The notes beneath the pieces are model-generated. The model was not told the DNA's origin. It saw only the letters and a program-made list of their open reading frames with translations, and did not search any database. Both the position numbers and the translations under genes were made by a program. From Methanoculleus marisnigri JR1 (GTDB lineage Archaea > Halobacteriota > Methanomicrobia > Methanomicrobiales > Methanoculleaceae), in the NCBI RefSeq assembly GCF_000015825.1, contig NC_009051.1:186001-250000 (forward strand): a stretch of DNA of 64,000 nucleotides, given 5' to 3'. Shown here one piece after another: positions 7,670 through 16,156 of this stretch. The first letter of the stretch is position 1, and the number at the start of each line of letters is the position of its first letter.

Positions 7670-7960
7670 TCAAATGCGCCCGTATCTTCGATGTGCCTTT
7701 TCAATGGGCATGATGTGGGTGATATAAACGGGTTTTTCGTCAGAATTGATATTGTAGATTACGGTGAACGTACGTGCGATATGGAGTCGGTACGATTCAC
7801 GCTTTTTATTGGTGTGGAGTTTCTCTTTGTCCTCATCCGAACCGGGATAGGGATTCTCCCGTAAGATTCTCGGTTTGGCTTTGATAACCCGTCGATCTCT
7901 GGCGTCGAGAGAATTTAAAAAATCAAGCGCACGCTTATCCACCATGAGGCGGAATGTCAC
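7670..7960 (-). CDS. RelE/ParE-family toxin
   Basis: 96 residues starting at GTG (GTGA overlap with the antitoxin stop). The fold reads FRLMVDKRALDFLNSLDARDR, a basic core, YRLHIARTFTVIYNINSD and a final strand ending in HIMPIEKAHRRYG. This is the RelE microbial RNase layout: two helices, then a beta sheet with basic residues and a C-terminal Tyr. In the family it cleaves mRNA at the ribosome. The 3' end is duplicated as a relic at 3050-3143. Confidence 0.88.
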   Translation of the reverse strand: MTFRLMVDKRALDFLNSLDARDRRVIKAKPRILRENPYPGSDEDKEKLHTNKKRESYRLHIARTFTVIYNINSDEKPVYITHIMPIEKAHRRYGRI

Positions 7961-8139
7961 AGGTTTAACTCCACGAACTCATTGCGGGCCATGACTTCTT
8001 CGATATCGTCCGTGAGCCGTTGCTTTTTTAGCGCTCTCCACCAGCCTCGCGAGCGTGTCGTTGAGCGTCTCGTCCGGGCGCCTGAGATCCAGGATCTGAT
8101 TATCTCTTCCGATACGGGTATGTTCTCCGTAGCAGACAT
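7957..8139 (-). CDS. RelB-like antitoxin with two compensating frame slips
   Basis: The frame from ATG 8139 stays open for 60 residues and overlaps the toxin start by 4 bp. The ends look normal (MSATENIPVSEEI, and KKQRLTDDIEEVMARNEFVE). The middle does not: in this frame it is Arg/Ser/Thr-rich, while the next frame reads ILDLRRPDETLNDTLARLVE, the expected antitoxin helix. So one indel near 8090-8105 is undone by a second in the A-run near 8020-8030. Either two real mutations have damaged the antitoxin or there are sequencing errors. The partner toxin frame is intact. Confidence 0.65.
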   Translation of the reverse strand: MSATENIPVSEEIIRSWISGARTRRSTTRSRGWWRALKKQRLTDDIEEVMARNEFVELNL

Positions 8140-8224
8140 AGAATCCTGATAGGTGCCGGCCCCCCAAACCCCGCACGCCAATCGATACACTCTATACGGC
8201 GAAAGCCCGATACTATTCCAGAAA

Positions 8225-9361
8225 ATGAACGCCCCCGCCCTCTCCGTCGTCCTCCCCGCGCTCAACGAGGAAGCCACCATCGGCAAGTGCATCGGAAAGA
8301 TCCGGACGGTCTTTGCCGATCTCGGGATCGACGGCGAGATCATCATCGCCGACTCCTCCGACGACCGGACGGCGGCGATCGCCCGGGACCTCGGCGCCAC
8401 GGTCGTCCGGCCGGAGAAGCGGGGCTACGGCAACGCCTACCTCGCCGGGCTCGCGTGCGCCCGGGGGAGATACATCGTCATCGGGGACGCGGACGACACC
8501 TACGACTTCCTCGAGATCCCGAAACTCCTCGCCCTGCTCGATGCCGGCGCCGACATGGCGCTCGGCTCCCGGCTCCGGGGGGAGATCCGGCCGGGGGCGA
8601 TGCCCGCCCTCCACCAGTATGTCGGCAACCCCTTCCTCACCTGGCTCCTGAACCGGGTCTTTTCCATCCGGATATCGGATGCGCACACCGGGTTTAGGGC
8701 GTTCCGGCGGGAGGCGCTCGAACGGATGAATGTGAAGACCGGGGGGATGGAGTTTGCAAGCGAGATGATCATCGAGGCGGCGAAGGCCAATCTCCGGATC
8801 GACGAAGTCCCGATCACCTACTCCGCCCGGGTCGCGCCCTCGAAACTGCAGAGCTTCTCCGACGGCTGGCGGCACGTCCGGTTCATGCTCCTCTACCGGC
8901 CGATCCCGTTCATCACCGTCCCCGGGCTGCTCTTCACGGTCTTCGGCTTCTTCCTGATGGTCATCTTCGCCTTCCGGGGGGACGTCGAGACCTCGTTCAT
9001 CCACTCCTTCATCCTCGCCGCCCTCTTCTTCGTCGGCGGGCTCCAGGCGCTCGTTGCCGGGATCAACATCGCCGTCTACTCGGCCGTTCAGGGCTACGGC
9101 GAGGCGGGGCCGTTCCTCTCCCGGCTCATGAACTACCACAACCTCGAGCGGGAACTCCTCGCCGGGATCCTGCTGATGGCCGGCGGCGGCCTCGTCGGGC
9201 TCGGCATCCTCCGGGACTGGGCCGCCGCCGGGTTCGGCCCGCTCTTTCAGATTGCAAACGCCGTCTGGGCACTGGCACTCTTCCTCGCCGGGATGCAGGT
9301 CGTCTTCTCCGGGATCTTCACGAGCATGGTGCTCCTGAAACGCGGCGAAGAGCAGGGCTGA
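8225..9361 (+). CDS. Membrane glycosyltransferase family 2 (polyprenyl-P-glucose synthase-like)
   Basis: 378 residues from ATG 8225, chosen because MNAPALSVVLPALNEEATIG is the normal GT2 start; an upstream in-frame start adds unrelated residues. The catalytic part (1-225) shows IIADSSDD, the metal motif VIGDADDTYDF and AHTGFRAFRREAL. Four hydrophobic segments follow (about 230-255, 260-290, 315-335, 345-370), so it sits in the membrane. It is likely to make a polyprenyl-linked sugar for glycan assembly. It stands alone, apart from the 1-5 kb sugar genes. Confidence 0.85.
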   Translation: MNAPALSVVLPALNEEATIGKCIGKIRTVFADLGIDGEIIIADSSDDRTAAIARDLGATVVRPEKRGYGNAYLAGLACARGRYIVIGDADDTYDFLEIPKLLALLDAGADMALGSRLRGEIRPGAMPALHQYVGNPFLTWLLNRVFSIRISDAHTGFRAFRREALERMNVKTGGMEFASEMIIEAAKANLRIDEVPITYSARVAPSKLQSFSDGWRHVRFMLLYRPIPFITVPGLLFTVFGFFLMVIFAFRGDVETSFIHSFILAALFFVGGLQALVAGINIAVYSAVQGYGEAGPFLSRLMNYHNLERELLAGILLMAGGGLVGLGILRDWAAAGFGPLFQIANAVWALALFLAGMQVVFSGIFTSMVLLKRGEEQG

Positions 9362-9450
9362 CCCCCGCCGGGCACGGCGCTCCGTCCATTGATCCCGATT
9401 TATAGGTCTCTGTTTTGATTTCCGGGCCCTTTTTGGGGAGATCGATCCAG

Positions 9451-9459
9451 TTATATATG
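9451..9459 (+). promoter_or_regulatory. TATA box of the kamA-ablB operon
   Basis: TTATATATG lies 35-43 bp before the kamA ATG, predicting a transcript start near 9480 and a leader of about 14 nt that carries GGAGG at 9481-9485. Osmolyte genes of this kind are usually salt-induced; no operator is recognisable. Confidence 0.55.
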
Positions 9460-9493
9460 ATTGGTGATACAGTGTGACCCGGAGGAACTGCGA

Positions 9494-10807
9494 ATGGCCA
9501 TTTTATCAACCAACCAGCAGGAGATAGCAGAAAGAATCGATGCAGGTGCCGCCGCGGAAGTCTGGCGGGACTGGAGGTGGCATGTCCGGCATGCGATCAC
9601 TGAGATCTCCACGTTCGAGCGGCTGCTCGGCGTATCGTTCGGGAAGGACGAGCGGCGGGAGCTGGAAGAGACCGCGAGCAGATTCCCCTTGAGGATAACG
9701 CCGTACTACCTCTCGCTCATCGATGCGAAGGATCTCTGGAACGACCCGATCTTCATGCAATGCTTCCCGTCGCCGGCGGAACTGCAGGTCGAACCCGACG
9801 ACATGGAGGACCCGCTTGCCGAGGACGCCGACCACCCGGCTCCCTGCATCACCCACCGCTACCCCGACCGGGTGCTCTTTTTAGTCAGCAACGTCTGCGC
9901 CATGTACTGCCGGCACTGCACCCGGAAGCGGAAGGTCGGGGACGTCGACTCCATCCCCTCGGAGGCCGAGGTCATCGAGAGCCTCGACTACATCCGGGAG
10001 AACCCCGGGATCCGGGACGTCCTCCTCTCCGGGGGCGACCCGTTCATGCTCCCCGACGACCGCCTCGACTGGATCCTGACCGAGCTCGACGACATCGAGC
10101 ACGTCGAGGTGGTCAGGATCGGCACCCGGACTCCGGTCGTCCTTCCCTACCGGATCACGGAGGAACTCTGCGCGATGCTTGCCCGGCACCACCCGCTCTG
10201 GGTGAACACCCACTTCAACCACCCGGCGGAGATCACCGCGTCCTCGCAGAAGGCGCTCGCACGGCTTGCCGATGCCGGCATACCGCTCGGCAACCAGACC
10301 GTCCTCCTGGCGGGGGTGAACGACTGCTCCCGGATCATGAAGACCCTGGTGCACAAACTCGTCAGGAACCGGGTCCGGCCCTACTACCTCTACCAGTGCG
10401 ACCTCTCCGAGGGGCTCGCTCACTTCCGCACCCCGGTCTCGAAGGGGATCGAGATCATCGAGAACCTCATCGGGCACACCAGCGGGTTTGCCGTCCCGAC
10501 CTACGTCATCGACGCCCCCGGCGGCGGGGGGAAGATCCCGGTGATGCCCCAGTACCTCATCTCCTGGTCCACGAACCGGGTGGTGCTGCGCAACTTCGAG
10601 GGCGTGATCACCACCTACCGCGAGCCCGACTCCTATGAGCCGGTCTGGTGCGACCGCAAGTGCGCGACCTGCGGGCAGTACCTGAGGCTCGAGGGCGCGG
10701 ACGAGTCCAAAGCGGTCGGGATCGTCAAACTCCTCTCGGACGAGGACCCGACGACAGCACTCGTCCCGGAGCACACCGAGCGGTTCGAGCGGAGAAATGA
10801 GTCCTGA
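9494..10807 (+). CDS. ablA: Lysine 2,3-aminomutase
   Basis: 437 residues. This radical SAM, PLP-dependent enzyme converts L-alpha-lysine to L-beta-lysine, the first step to the osmolyte N-epsilon-acetyl-beta-lysine. The radical SAM cluster motif is CAMYCRHC (CxxxCxxC) near residue 140, followed by KRKVGD, LLSGGDP and [12 protein letters not shown]; the PLP-binding lysine region is in the C-terminal part around [10 protein letters not shown]. The ATG at 9494 has GGAGG 8 nt upstream; an earlier in-frame start lacks this. The acetyltransferase ablB follows, overlapping by 11 bp. This pair is typical of marine and salt-adapting methanogens. Confidence 0.95.
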   Translation: MAILSTNQQEIAERIDAGAAAEVWRDWRWHVRHAITEISTFERLLGVSFGKDERRELEETASRFPLRITPYYLSLIDAKDLWNDPIFMQCFPSPAELQVEPDDMEDPLAEDADHPAPCITHRYPDRVLFLVSNVCAMYCRHCTRKRKVGDVDSIPSEAEVIESLDYIRENPGIRDVLLSGGDPFMLPDDRLDWILTELDDIEHVEVVRIGTRTPVVLPYRITEELCAMLARHHPLWVNTHFNHPAEITASSQKALARLADAGIPLGNQTVLLAGVNDCSRIMKTLVHKLVRNRVRPYYLYQCDLSEGLAHFRTPVSKGIEIIENLIGHTSGFAVPTYVIDAPGGGGKIPVMPQYLISWSTNRVVLRNFEGVITTYREPDSYEPVWCDRKCATCGQYLRLEGADESKAVGIVKLLSDEDPTTALVPEHTERFERRNES

Positions 10808-11636
10808 TACCGTCACGACGATCGACGGCACCCTCGTCCAGCACGGACGGTTGAGCGACCGGATCTACGTGATGCACCTCTCGCCCGCCGACCTTCCTGG
10901 AATTCTCGACGACCTCGATGCGCTCGCACAGAGAGAGCGCTACACGAAGATATTTGTAAAAGTGCCGGCCTCCGCCCTCCCGCTCTTCATCGCCCGGGGC
11001 TACATCGTCGAGGCGCGGGTTCCCCGGTTCTTCCGGGGCAGGGAGGACGGGTATTTCGCGGCGAAGTTCTTCGATGCGGATCGCAGGCAGGAGTCGGCCG
11101 ATGTCGCCGCGGTCATCGCGGCCGTCCGCGAGAAGGCCGGCGATGCCCGCCCCGCCGGCCTCCCGCCGGGCTGGAAGTATGCGCCCGGGTCAGAGGACGA
11201 CGCCGACGACCTGGCCGCGCTCTACGGCGAGGTCTTTGCGACCTACCCGTTTCCCATCGCCGATCCCGGCTACCTGCGGGAGACGATGGCCGGGGACTAC
11301 CGCTACTTCACCGTCCGCACCGCCGACGGCCGGCTTGCCGCGGCCTCCTCGGCGGAGATCTACCGCGAGGACGAGAACGTCGAGATGACCGATTTCGCCG
11401 TGCACCCGGATTTCCGGGGCCAAAACCTCTCGGGCTTGCTCCTCTCCCGGATGGAGGGGGAGATGCGGGCGGCCGGGATGAAGACCGCCTTCACCATCGC
11501 CCGGGCGCTCTCCTACCCGATCAACGCCACGTTCGCCCGGGCGGGGTATGCGTGGGGCGGGACGCTCGTCAACAACACCAACATCTGCGGCGGGTTCGAG
11601 AGCATGAACGTCTGGTATCGGCCACTCGTGAGGTGA
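10797..11636 (+). CDS. ablB: Beta-lysine N6-acetyltransferase
   Basis: 279 residues. The N-terminal half (1-125) is the AblB-specific region. The C-terminal half is a GNAT fold with [26 protein letters not shown], the acetyl-CoA-binding loop being the R-G-Q-x-L-S-G-L segment. It acetylates beta-lysine on the epsilon amine to give the compatible solute. The start lies inside the end of ablA, so the two are translationally coupled. Confidence 0.93.
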   Translation: MSPDTVTTIDGTLVQHGRLSDRIYVMHLSPADLPGILDDLDALAQRERYTKIFVKVPASALPLFIARGYIVEARVPRFFRGREDGYFAAKFFDADRRQESADVAAVIAAVREKAGDARPAGLPPGWKYAPGSEDDADDLAALYGEVFATYPFPIADPGYLRETMAGDYRYFTVRTADGRLAAASSAEIYREDENVEMTDFAVHPDFRGQNLSGLLLSRMEGEMRAAGMKTAFTIARALSYPINATFARAGYAWGGTLVNNTNICGGFESMNVWYRPLVR

Positions 11637-11856
11637 GGAGAAGGTCCGCCGCCGGTGTAAGGATGGGTGTCGTGCCGGCTTTTGGGGCGCACGTTCACCC
11701 GCTGGCATATATGGGAAGCAAACAACAAAAGTGAGCATCGGTTTACGCCGGTTCATCCGTCGCGGGTGCGTCACATGAAATGTCCGAATCCCCGGCAGGT
11801 TTTCGGAGGTGCAGGTGACCCGGGTCAGGAGAGCAGCGATCTGGATGGACGCATTT

Positions 11857-11872
11857 TGTTCCACATGGAACA
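11857..11872. promoter_or_regulatory. 16-bp palindrome resembling a parS site
   Basis: TGTTCCACATGGAACA has two perfect 7-bp arms around CA. It differs by one base from TGTTCCACGTGGAACA, a form of the bacterial ParB-binding parS consensus. It lies between the converging ablB and small-protein genes, where no promoter is needed. No ParA/ParB gene is in the window, so this rests on the sequence match alone. Confidence 0.35.
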
Positions 11873-11918
11873 CATTTGAACCAATACCTGGAAACGGACC
11901 TGTTCCCCCAGCCTGAAG

Positions 11919-12149
11919 TTACCCGTCGCCGTGCACCGGTTCGGGGCGGTGCCGGGCAACCCGGTGCATCCGGAGGTATTCGGACCGGGAAAGAGCGAAG
12001 TTTTCGGCATTCTCAAAGAACGCGTCGATCAGGTCGGCCTGCTCGCGGCTCCACACCTCGTTTGGGACCTCCCTGACCCGGAGGGCATGTCTCCGGACAA
12101 AGGCCAGCCGCTCCTGCCTGTTCTTCTCGCGGTCAAACTTCAATTCCAT
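11919..12149 (-). CDS. Small charged protein paired with a nucleotidyltransferase
   Basis: 76 residues: MELKFDREKNRQERLAFVRR, then REVPNEVWSREQADLIDAFF and a C terminus ending HRPEPVHGDG. It is helical and strongly charged with no domain I recognise. GGGGGGAAC lies 4-5 nt before the ATG. The start overlaps the nucleotidyltransferase stop by 17 bp, so the two are coupled. The layout fits a toxin-antitoxin or defence pair, but nothing in this protein proves that. Confidence 0.65.
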   Translation of the reverse strand: MELKFDREKNRQERLAFVRRHALRVREVPNEVWSREQADLIDAFFENAENFALSRSEYLRMHRVARHRPEPVHGDG

Positions 12150-12735
12150 ACTGTTCCCCCCGGACCTGCAGGCGCTCCATGAACGATCGCAGGAGTTCGC
12201 TGTCCAGCATCTCCCGGAACAACACCCAGAGATAGACTGCATCCTCGATATCCTTGTCGCTCCCAAGATAGAGTTTGTAGGGAATCTGCAGCTCGATGGG
12301 CGATACGAAGAACCGGATGTCGTCGAACTCTACCGTCTTCGCCCTGGACATCGCATAACGATCGAAGTCGTCTTTCTTGAACTTCATCTCGATATTCGGG
12401 ATGATCCTCCCGGCTCCGGCAATCCGCACGGCAAGCCTGTCGCAGAGCATCGAGTAGATCTCCTCGATATCGTCGGAATTCAGGAAGTAAAACCCTTGCG
12501 CCAGAAGGTCTTCTGAAAATGGCCGGAACGTATCGTAATCCATGTAATCGATGAAAATATCAATATCTTCCGTACCTCTGGCTCTTCCAAAAAGGATTGC
12601 AACGTACCCGCTGACGATCACGTAGCGCGTATACCACTCGATGATGCTCGTCACCGAGGCCACAAAACGATCGAGTGAGGTCACAACCTTTCCGTCGACG
12701 CGGATGGTGCCGTCGGGAGCATTCGCGATCTGCAT
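12133..12735 (-). CDS. Nucleotidyltransferase-fold protein (AbiEii/DUF6036-like)
   Basis: 200 residues. A nucleotidyltransferase core reads IVSGYVAILFGRARGTEDIDIFID: Ser-Gly before a helix, an Arg, then the T-x-D-x-D metal-binding pair. The rest is helical, ending EDAVYLWVLFREMLDSELL, as in AbiEii-like or DUF6036 enzymes that screen or modify tRNA or toxins. GAGGAAGGGAA precedes the ATG at 12735. It is the first gene of a two-gene unit with the 76-residue protein. The family level is fairly sure, the target unknown. Confidence 0.75.
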   Translation of the reverse strand: MQIANAPDGTIRVDGKVVTSLDRFVASVTSIIEWYTRYVIVSGYVAILFGRARGTEDIDIFIDYMDYDTFRPFSEDLLAQGFYFLNSDDIEEIYSMLCDRLAVRIAGAGRIIPNIEMKFKKDDFDRYAMSRAKTVEFDDIRFFVSPIELQIPYKLYLGSDKDIEDAVYLWVLFREMLDSELLRSFMERLQVRGEQYGIEV

Positions 12736-13004
12736 TTCCCTTCCTCTGGTAGAGTCTTACCGGGCACAGCATTAATTGCATGCACCCCGGTCCCTCAGTA
12801 TATCAATTGTCCCGTAGATGTTTGTCTTCTTTCAACAGCCATTCCCGGTGACCGAAGCCTCCAGGAAACCCCGGCACGATCTCATCTCGTGTTCTGTACC
12901 GGTTACGGGGGATGTTTATGTCTCTTCTGTCCCTGTTCACCCTCCCCGGATCGCCGGAGACCATCTCGCCGGCGGCTGTCCGGGGTTACACCAAAAAGAG
13001 AGTA

Positions 13005-14468
13005 TTATGAAGATCCTTTCCGCTCCGCGTCCTTCTTCCGGTACCCTTCGAGCAGGATCGTCGTCAGGTTCTTGACGGGCACGTCCGTGCAGTCGGCGAT
13101 ATGGAACTCGCAGAACGGGCAGACCGTCACCACGACGTCCGCGCCGGTTCCCTTCACGCACTCGTCGCGTTTCGCCCCGAGGGCTTTTGCCTCTTCCGGC
13201 ACCCCTGAGCGGACGCCGCCGCCGGCCCCGCAGCACTGCGTCGGCATCTCCACGAACTCCCGGACCCCCAGGCGCAGGAGTGTCCGCGGCTGCTCGCTGA
13301 TCCCCTGGCCGCGGAGGAGGTGGCAGGGATCGTGGTAGGTCGCCCTGACGTCGAGTTTCGACGGGAGCTCGATCCCGTACTCCGTGAGGATCTCGGTGAC
13401 GTCTTTCACCTCGAACGGCGTCTCGTAATCGTTCTTCAGCGTCGCCCCGCATCCGGCGCAGATCGTCATCACGGTCTTTATCCCACGGCTGGCGAAGGCC
13501 TCGATGTTCTTCTGCTTCAGGTCGTCGACGAATGACGTCTGCCCCGTCCGGATCAGCGGCGAACCGCAGCAGACCTGGTCGTGGGGGACGATCACCCGGA
13601 TGCCGTTGCGCTTCATGACCTCCATCGCGTCGAGTGCCGTCTGCGGCACCCGGCCGTTGAACATGCACCCGACGAAGAACCCCACCTCGCCGCGGACGGG
13701 GCCGTCGGGCTCGATCACCTCCGGCACCTGTTCGAGGAAGGTCGGCTGCGTCCGCTCCACGCTCCGGCCGGTTTCCTGCACCAGCCGCGCCACCTCCTGG
13801 TGGCGGGGGAGGGTCAGGCCGCGGCGGTTCGCGATCTCGCGGAGTTTTTCGATGGCTTTGCCCGGGACGTCGATCTCTTTGGGGCAGACCTCCGTGCAGC
13901 GCTTGCAGGTCGTGCAGTAGAAGAGCCCTTTCTCGATCGCGTCGGTGATCCGGTCACCCGAGTCACGGGGGTCGAGGGCGAGGCGCATCTCCTGGCGGAG
14001 CACCGTCGGCCCCGCGAAATCCGTCACCTGGAGCGCCGGGCAGGCCGATACGCAGCAGAGGCACTCGATGCAGTCCCGGAGCGGCTTGATCGCCTCGATC
14101 TCCTCCCGTGCCGGGAGGGCAGCGTCCGGCGCAGGGCAGATCCGGGCGATCTTTGCTATCACCGGCTCCAGGTCGACCATCAGGTCTTTCAAGACCGGGA
14201 GCGCCAGCGGCTCGACCGTCATCCCGTCACGGGCCTCCTCCATACAGGCGAGGACGGGCTTCCCGTCCACCTGGACAGCGCAGCTCCCGCACTGCCCGGA
14301 CCCGCAGCAGTAGCGGTAGGCGAGGGTCGGGTCGTGCTCGTCGCGGACGGCGTGGAGGGCGTGGAGCACCCGGGCGCCCTCGTTGACCTGGACGATGTAC
14401 TCCTCGAAGTGTGGCTCCGCGTCCGCGGCGGGGTCGAAACGCGAGACCCGGAGGGTGATCGTCTTCAT
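13005..14468 (-). CDS. tfrB: CoM/CoB-fumarate reductase subunit B
   Basis: 487 residues. From the N terminus: a plant-type 2Fe-2S domain (CCGSGQCGSCAVQ and a later Cys), two 4Fe-4S clusters (CIECLCCVSACP and CTTCKRCTEVCP, about residues 145-215), then an HdrD/GlpC-like C-terminal half with two cysteine-rich CCG domains (DQVCCGS and TQCCGAGGG). In methanogens this subunit oxidises CoM-SH plus CoB-SH to heterodisulfide and passes electrons to TfrA for fumarate reduction. The ATG at 14468 overlaps the tfrA stop (ATGA). Biosynthetic succinate production is the known role. Confidence 0.92.
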   Translation of the reverse strand: MKTITLRVSRFDPAADAEPHFEEYIVQVNEGARVLHALHAVRDEHDPTLAYRYCCGSGQCGSCAVQVDGKPVLACMEEARDGMTVEPLALPVLKDLMVDLEPVIAKIARICPAPDAALPAREEIEAIKPLRDCIECLCCVSACPALQVTDFAGPTVLRQEMRLALDPRDSGDRITDAIEKGLFYCTTCKRCTEVCPKEIDVPGKAIEKLREIANRRGLTLPRHQEVARLVQETGRSVERTQPTFLEQVPEVIEPDGPVRGEVGFFVGCMFNGRVPQTALDAMEVMKRNGIRVIVPHDQVCCGSPLIRTGQTSFVDDLKQKNIEAFASRGIKTVMTICAGCGATLKNDYETPFEVKDVTEILTEYGIELPSKLDVRATYHDPCHLLRGQGISEQPRTLLRLGVREFVEMPTQCCGAGGGVRSGVPEEAKALGAKRDECVKGTGADVVVTVCPFCEFHIADCTDVPVKNLTTILLEGYRKKDAERKGSS

Positions 14469-16096
14469 GCCGCCGCCTCCCGCCGCTCGATCCCCTCCCG
14501 GGTGAGCGAGACGTAGGTGTGGGAGAACGGCGACGTCGCCGGTTCGGTCGCCACGTCGGCATCCCGCCGGACGTGGGCTCCCCGGTTCTCCGGCCGCAGG
14601 AGGGCGCACCGGACGATCAGGGATGCCGTGGTGCACATGTTCCGGACGGTGCAGCATTCAAGCAGGTTCACGGTCGAGGCGGCGCAGAGCCGTTTGTCGG
14701 CAAGTCGGCGAACGTGCCCGAGCGCCGTCCGGAGGTCGGGGGCGCTCCGGAAGATTCCGGCCTGGTTCCACATCGTGAGTTTCAGGTCCTTCCTGACATC
14801 CGCGGGGCTTATTGCCCCCTCGTAGAATCCGCCGAGCATCCGGGTCACCTCATCGATCCGGGCGGGATCGATCCGGCCGCTCCGTGCGGGCGCCTTCCCG
14901 GCAAACTCCCCGGCCCGCTTTCCGAAGACCTGCGTGTCCGCGAGGGCGTTCCCCCCGAGGCGGTTTGCGCCGTGCACCCCGCCGGTAACCTCGCCGCAGG
15001 CGAAGAGGCCGGGGATGGTCGTCCGGCACTCCGGGGTGATCCTGACCCCGCCCATGATATGGTGGGCGGTCGGGGCCACCTCCATCGGCTCCCGCCGGAT
15101 ATCCACGCCGTAGGCGAGGTACTGTTCGAGCATCACCGGAAGCCGTGTCTCGATCGTCTCTGCCGGGAGGTGGGTCACGTCCAGGTAGACCCCGCCGCGG
15201 CCCGTCCCCCGGCCCTCCAGCACTTCGGTCGCGATCGCCCGCGCAACCACGTCCCGGGTGGAGAGTTCCATCCGCTCGGGGTCGTAGCGCTCCATGAACC
15301 GCTCCCGCCGCGCGTTCAGGAGAAGTCCTCCCTCGCCCCGGACGGCTTCCGTCACCAGGCGGCCACGGGCGTCGTAGGGGTAGACCGCCCCGGTCGGGTG
15401 GAACTGGATCATCTCCATATCGATCAGCTCCGCCCCCGCCCGGTAGGCCATCGCGAACCCGTCCCCGGTTCCGGCGGCGGAGTTCGTGGATATATCGTAG
15501 ACCTGCGTCCCTCCGCCGGTCGCGAGCACCGTCGCGTCGGAGCGGAAGAGCACGACGTCTCCGTCCCGGTCGAGAGCAATCGCGCCGGCGACCGCCCCGT
15601 TCTCGTCCTTGACGAAGTCGACGACCGAGACCTCCTGGTAGAGGTGCGTATCGGTCGCGTCGAGCCGGTCGAGGAGGGTCATGATCATCTCGTGGCCGGT
15701 CCGGTCCCCGGCGTAGCAGGTCCGGGGGAACCGCTGGCCGCCGAACGGCCGTTGCGCGACCTCTCGCGCCTCCGTGACGTCGAAGACGGCGCCCCACCGG
15801 ACAAGGTCCGCCATCCGCTCGGGGGCCTCGCGGACCAGCGCGTCCACGAGTGCCGGGTCGTTGAGATACGCCCCGCCCGAGAGCGTATCCTCGCGGTGGA
15901 CGTCGACCGAGTCCCGGTCCCGCAGCACGGCGTTGTAGCCGCCTTCCGCCATCGTCGTGCACCCGCCTTTGCCGGCGATGGTCTTGGAGACCATGACCAC
16001 GCCGCCGTACCGGGAGGCCTCGATGGCGGCCCGCACCCCGGCGCCGCCGCTTCCGACAACCAGCACATGCGCGTCCACAATCTCGTCTACATGCAT
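14465..16096 (-). CDS. tfrA: CoM/CoB-fumarate reductase subunit A (flavoprotein)
   Basis: 543 residues of the fumarate reductase/succinate dehydrogenase flavoprotein family. FAD binding: VLVVGSGGAGVRAAIEAS at the N terminus; substrate site: QFHPTGAVYP, TEAVRGEGG, STRDVV; second FAD region GGVHGANRLGGNALAD; then the helical C-terminal domain. It reduces fumarate to succinate with electrons from TfrB. I used the ATG at 16096 (MHVDEIVDAHV) since homologues start close to the FAD strand; an ATG 30 bp earlier is possible and neither has a clear ribosome-binding site. It is transcribed away from lysC. Confidence 0.92.
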   Translation of the reverse strand: MHVDEIVDAHVLVVGSGGAGVRAAIEASRYGGVVMVSKTIAGKGGCTTMAEGGYNAVLRDRDSVDVHREDTLSGGAYLNDPALVDALVREAPERMADLVRWGAVFDVTEAREVAQRPFGGQRFPRTCYAGDRTGHEMIMTLLDRLDATDTHLYQEVSVVDFVKDENGAVAGAIALDRDGDVVLFRSDATVLATGGGTQVYDISTNSAAGTGDGFAMAYRAGAELIDMEMIQFHPTGAVYPYDARGRLVTEAVRGEGGLLLNARRERFMERYDPERMELSTRDVVARAIATEVLEGRGTGRGGVYLDVTHLPAETIETRLPVMLEQYLAYGVDIRREPMEVAPTAHHIMGGVRITPECRTTIPGLFACGEVTGGVHGANRLGGNALADTQVFGKRAGEFAGKAPARSGRIDPARIDEVTRMLGGFYEGAISPADVRKDLKLTMWNQAGIFRSAPDLRTALGHVRRLADKRLCAASTVNLLECCTVRNMCTTASLIVRCALLRPENRGAHVRRDADVATEPATSPFSHTYVSLTREGIERREAAA

Positions 16097-16156
16097 CTTA
16101 TTAGTCGGTGCGTTGTATAATACCATAAAGTAATTGCAGGGGACTAGTGAGCCAGA

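Noticed and set aside
11637-11918. Short open frames between ablB and the 76-residue protein
   Set aside because: No ribosome-binding site or family pattern; the region is a convergent spacer.
12736-13004. Plus-strand frames starting MFVFFQQPF and MFCTGYGG
   Set aside because: Short, without ribosome sites; the second runs antisense into tfrB.
14519-16120. 533-codon plus-strand open frame
   Set aside because: Antisense shadow of tfrA; composition is Arg/Pro/Gly-rich, while the minus strand carries all flavoprotein motifs.
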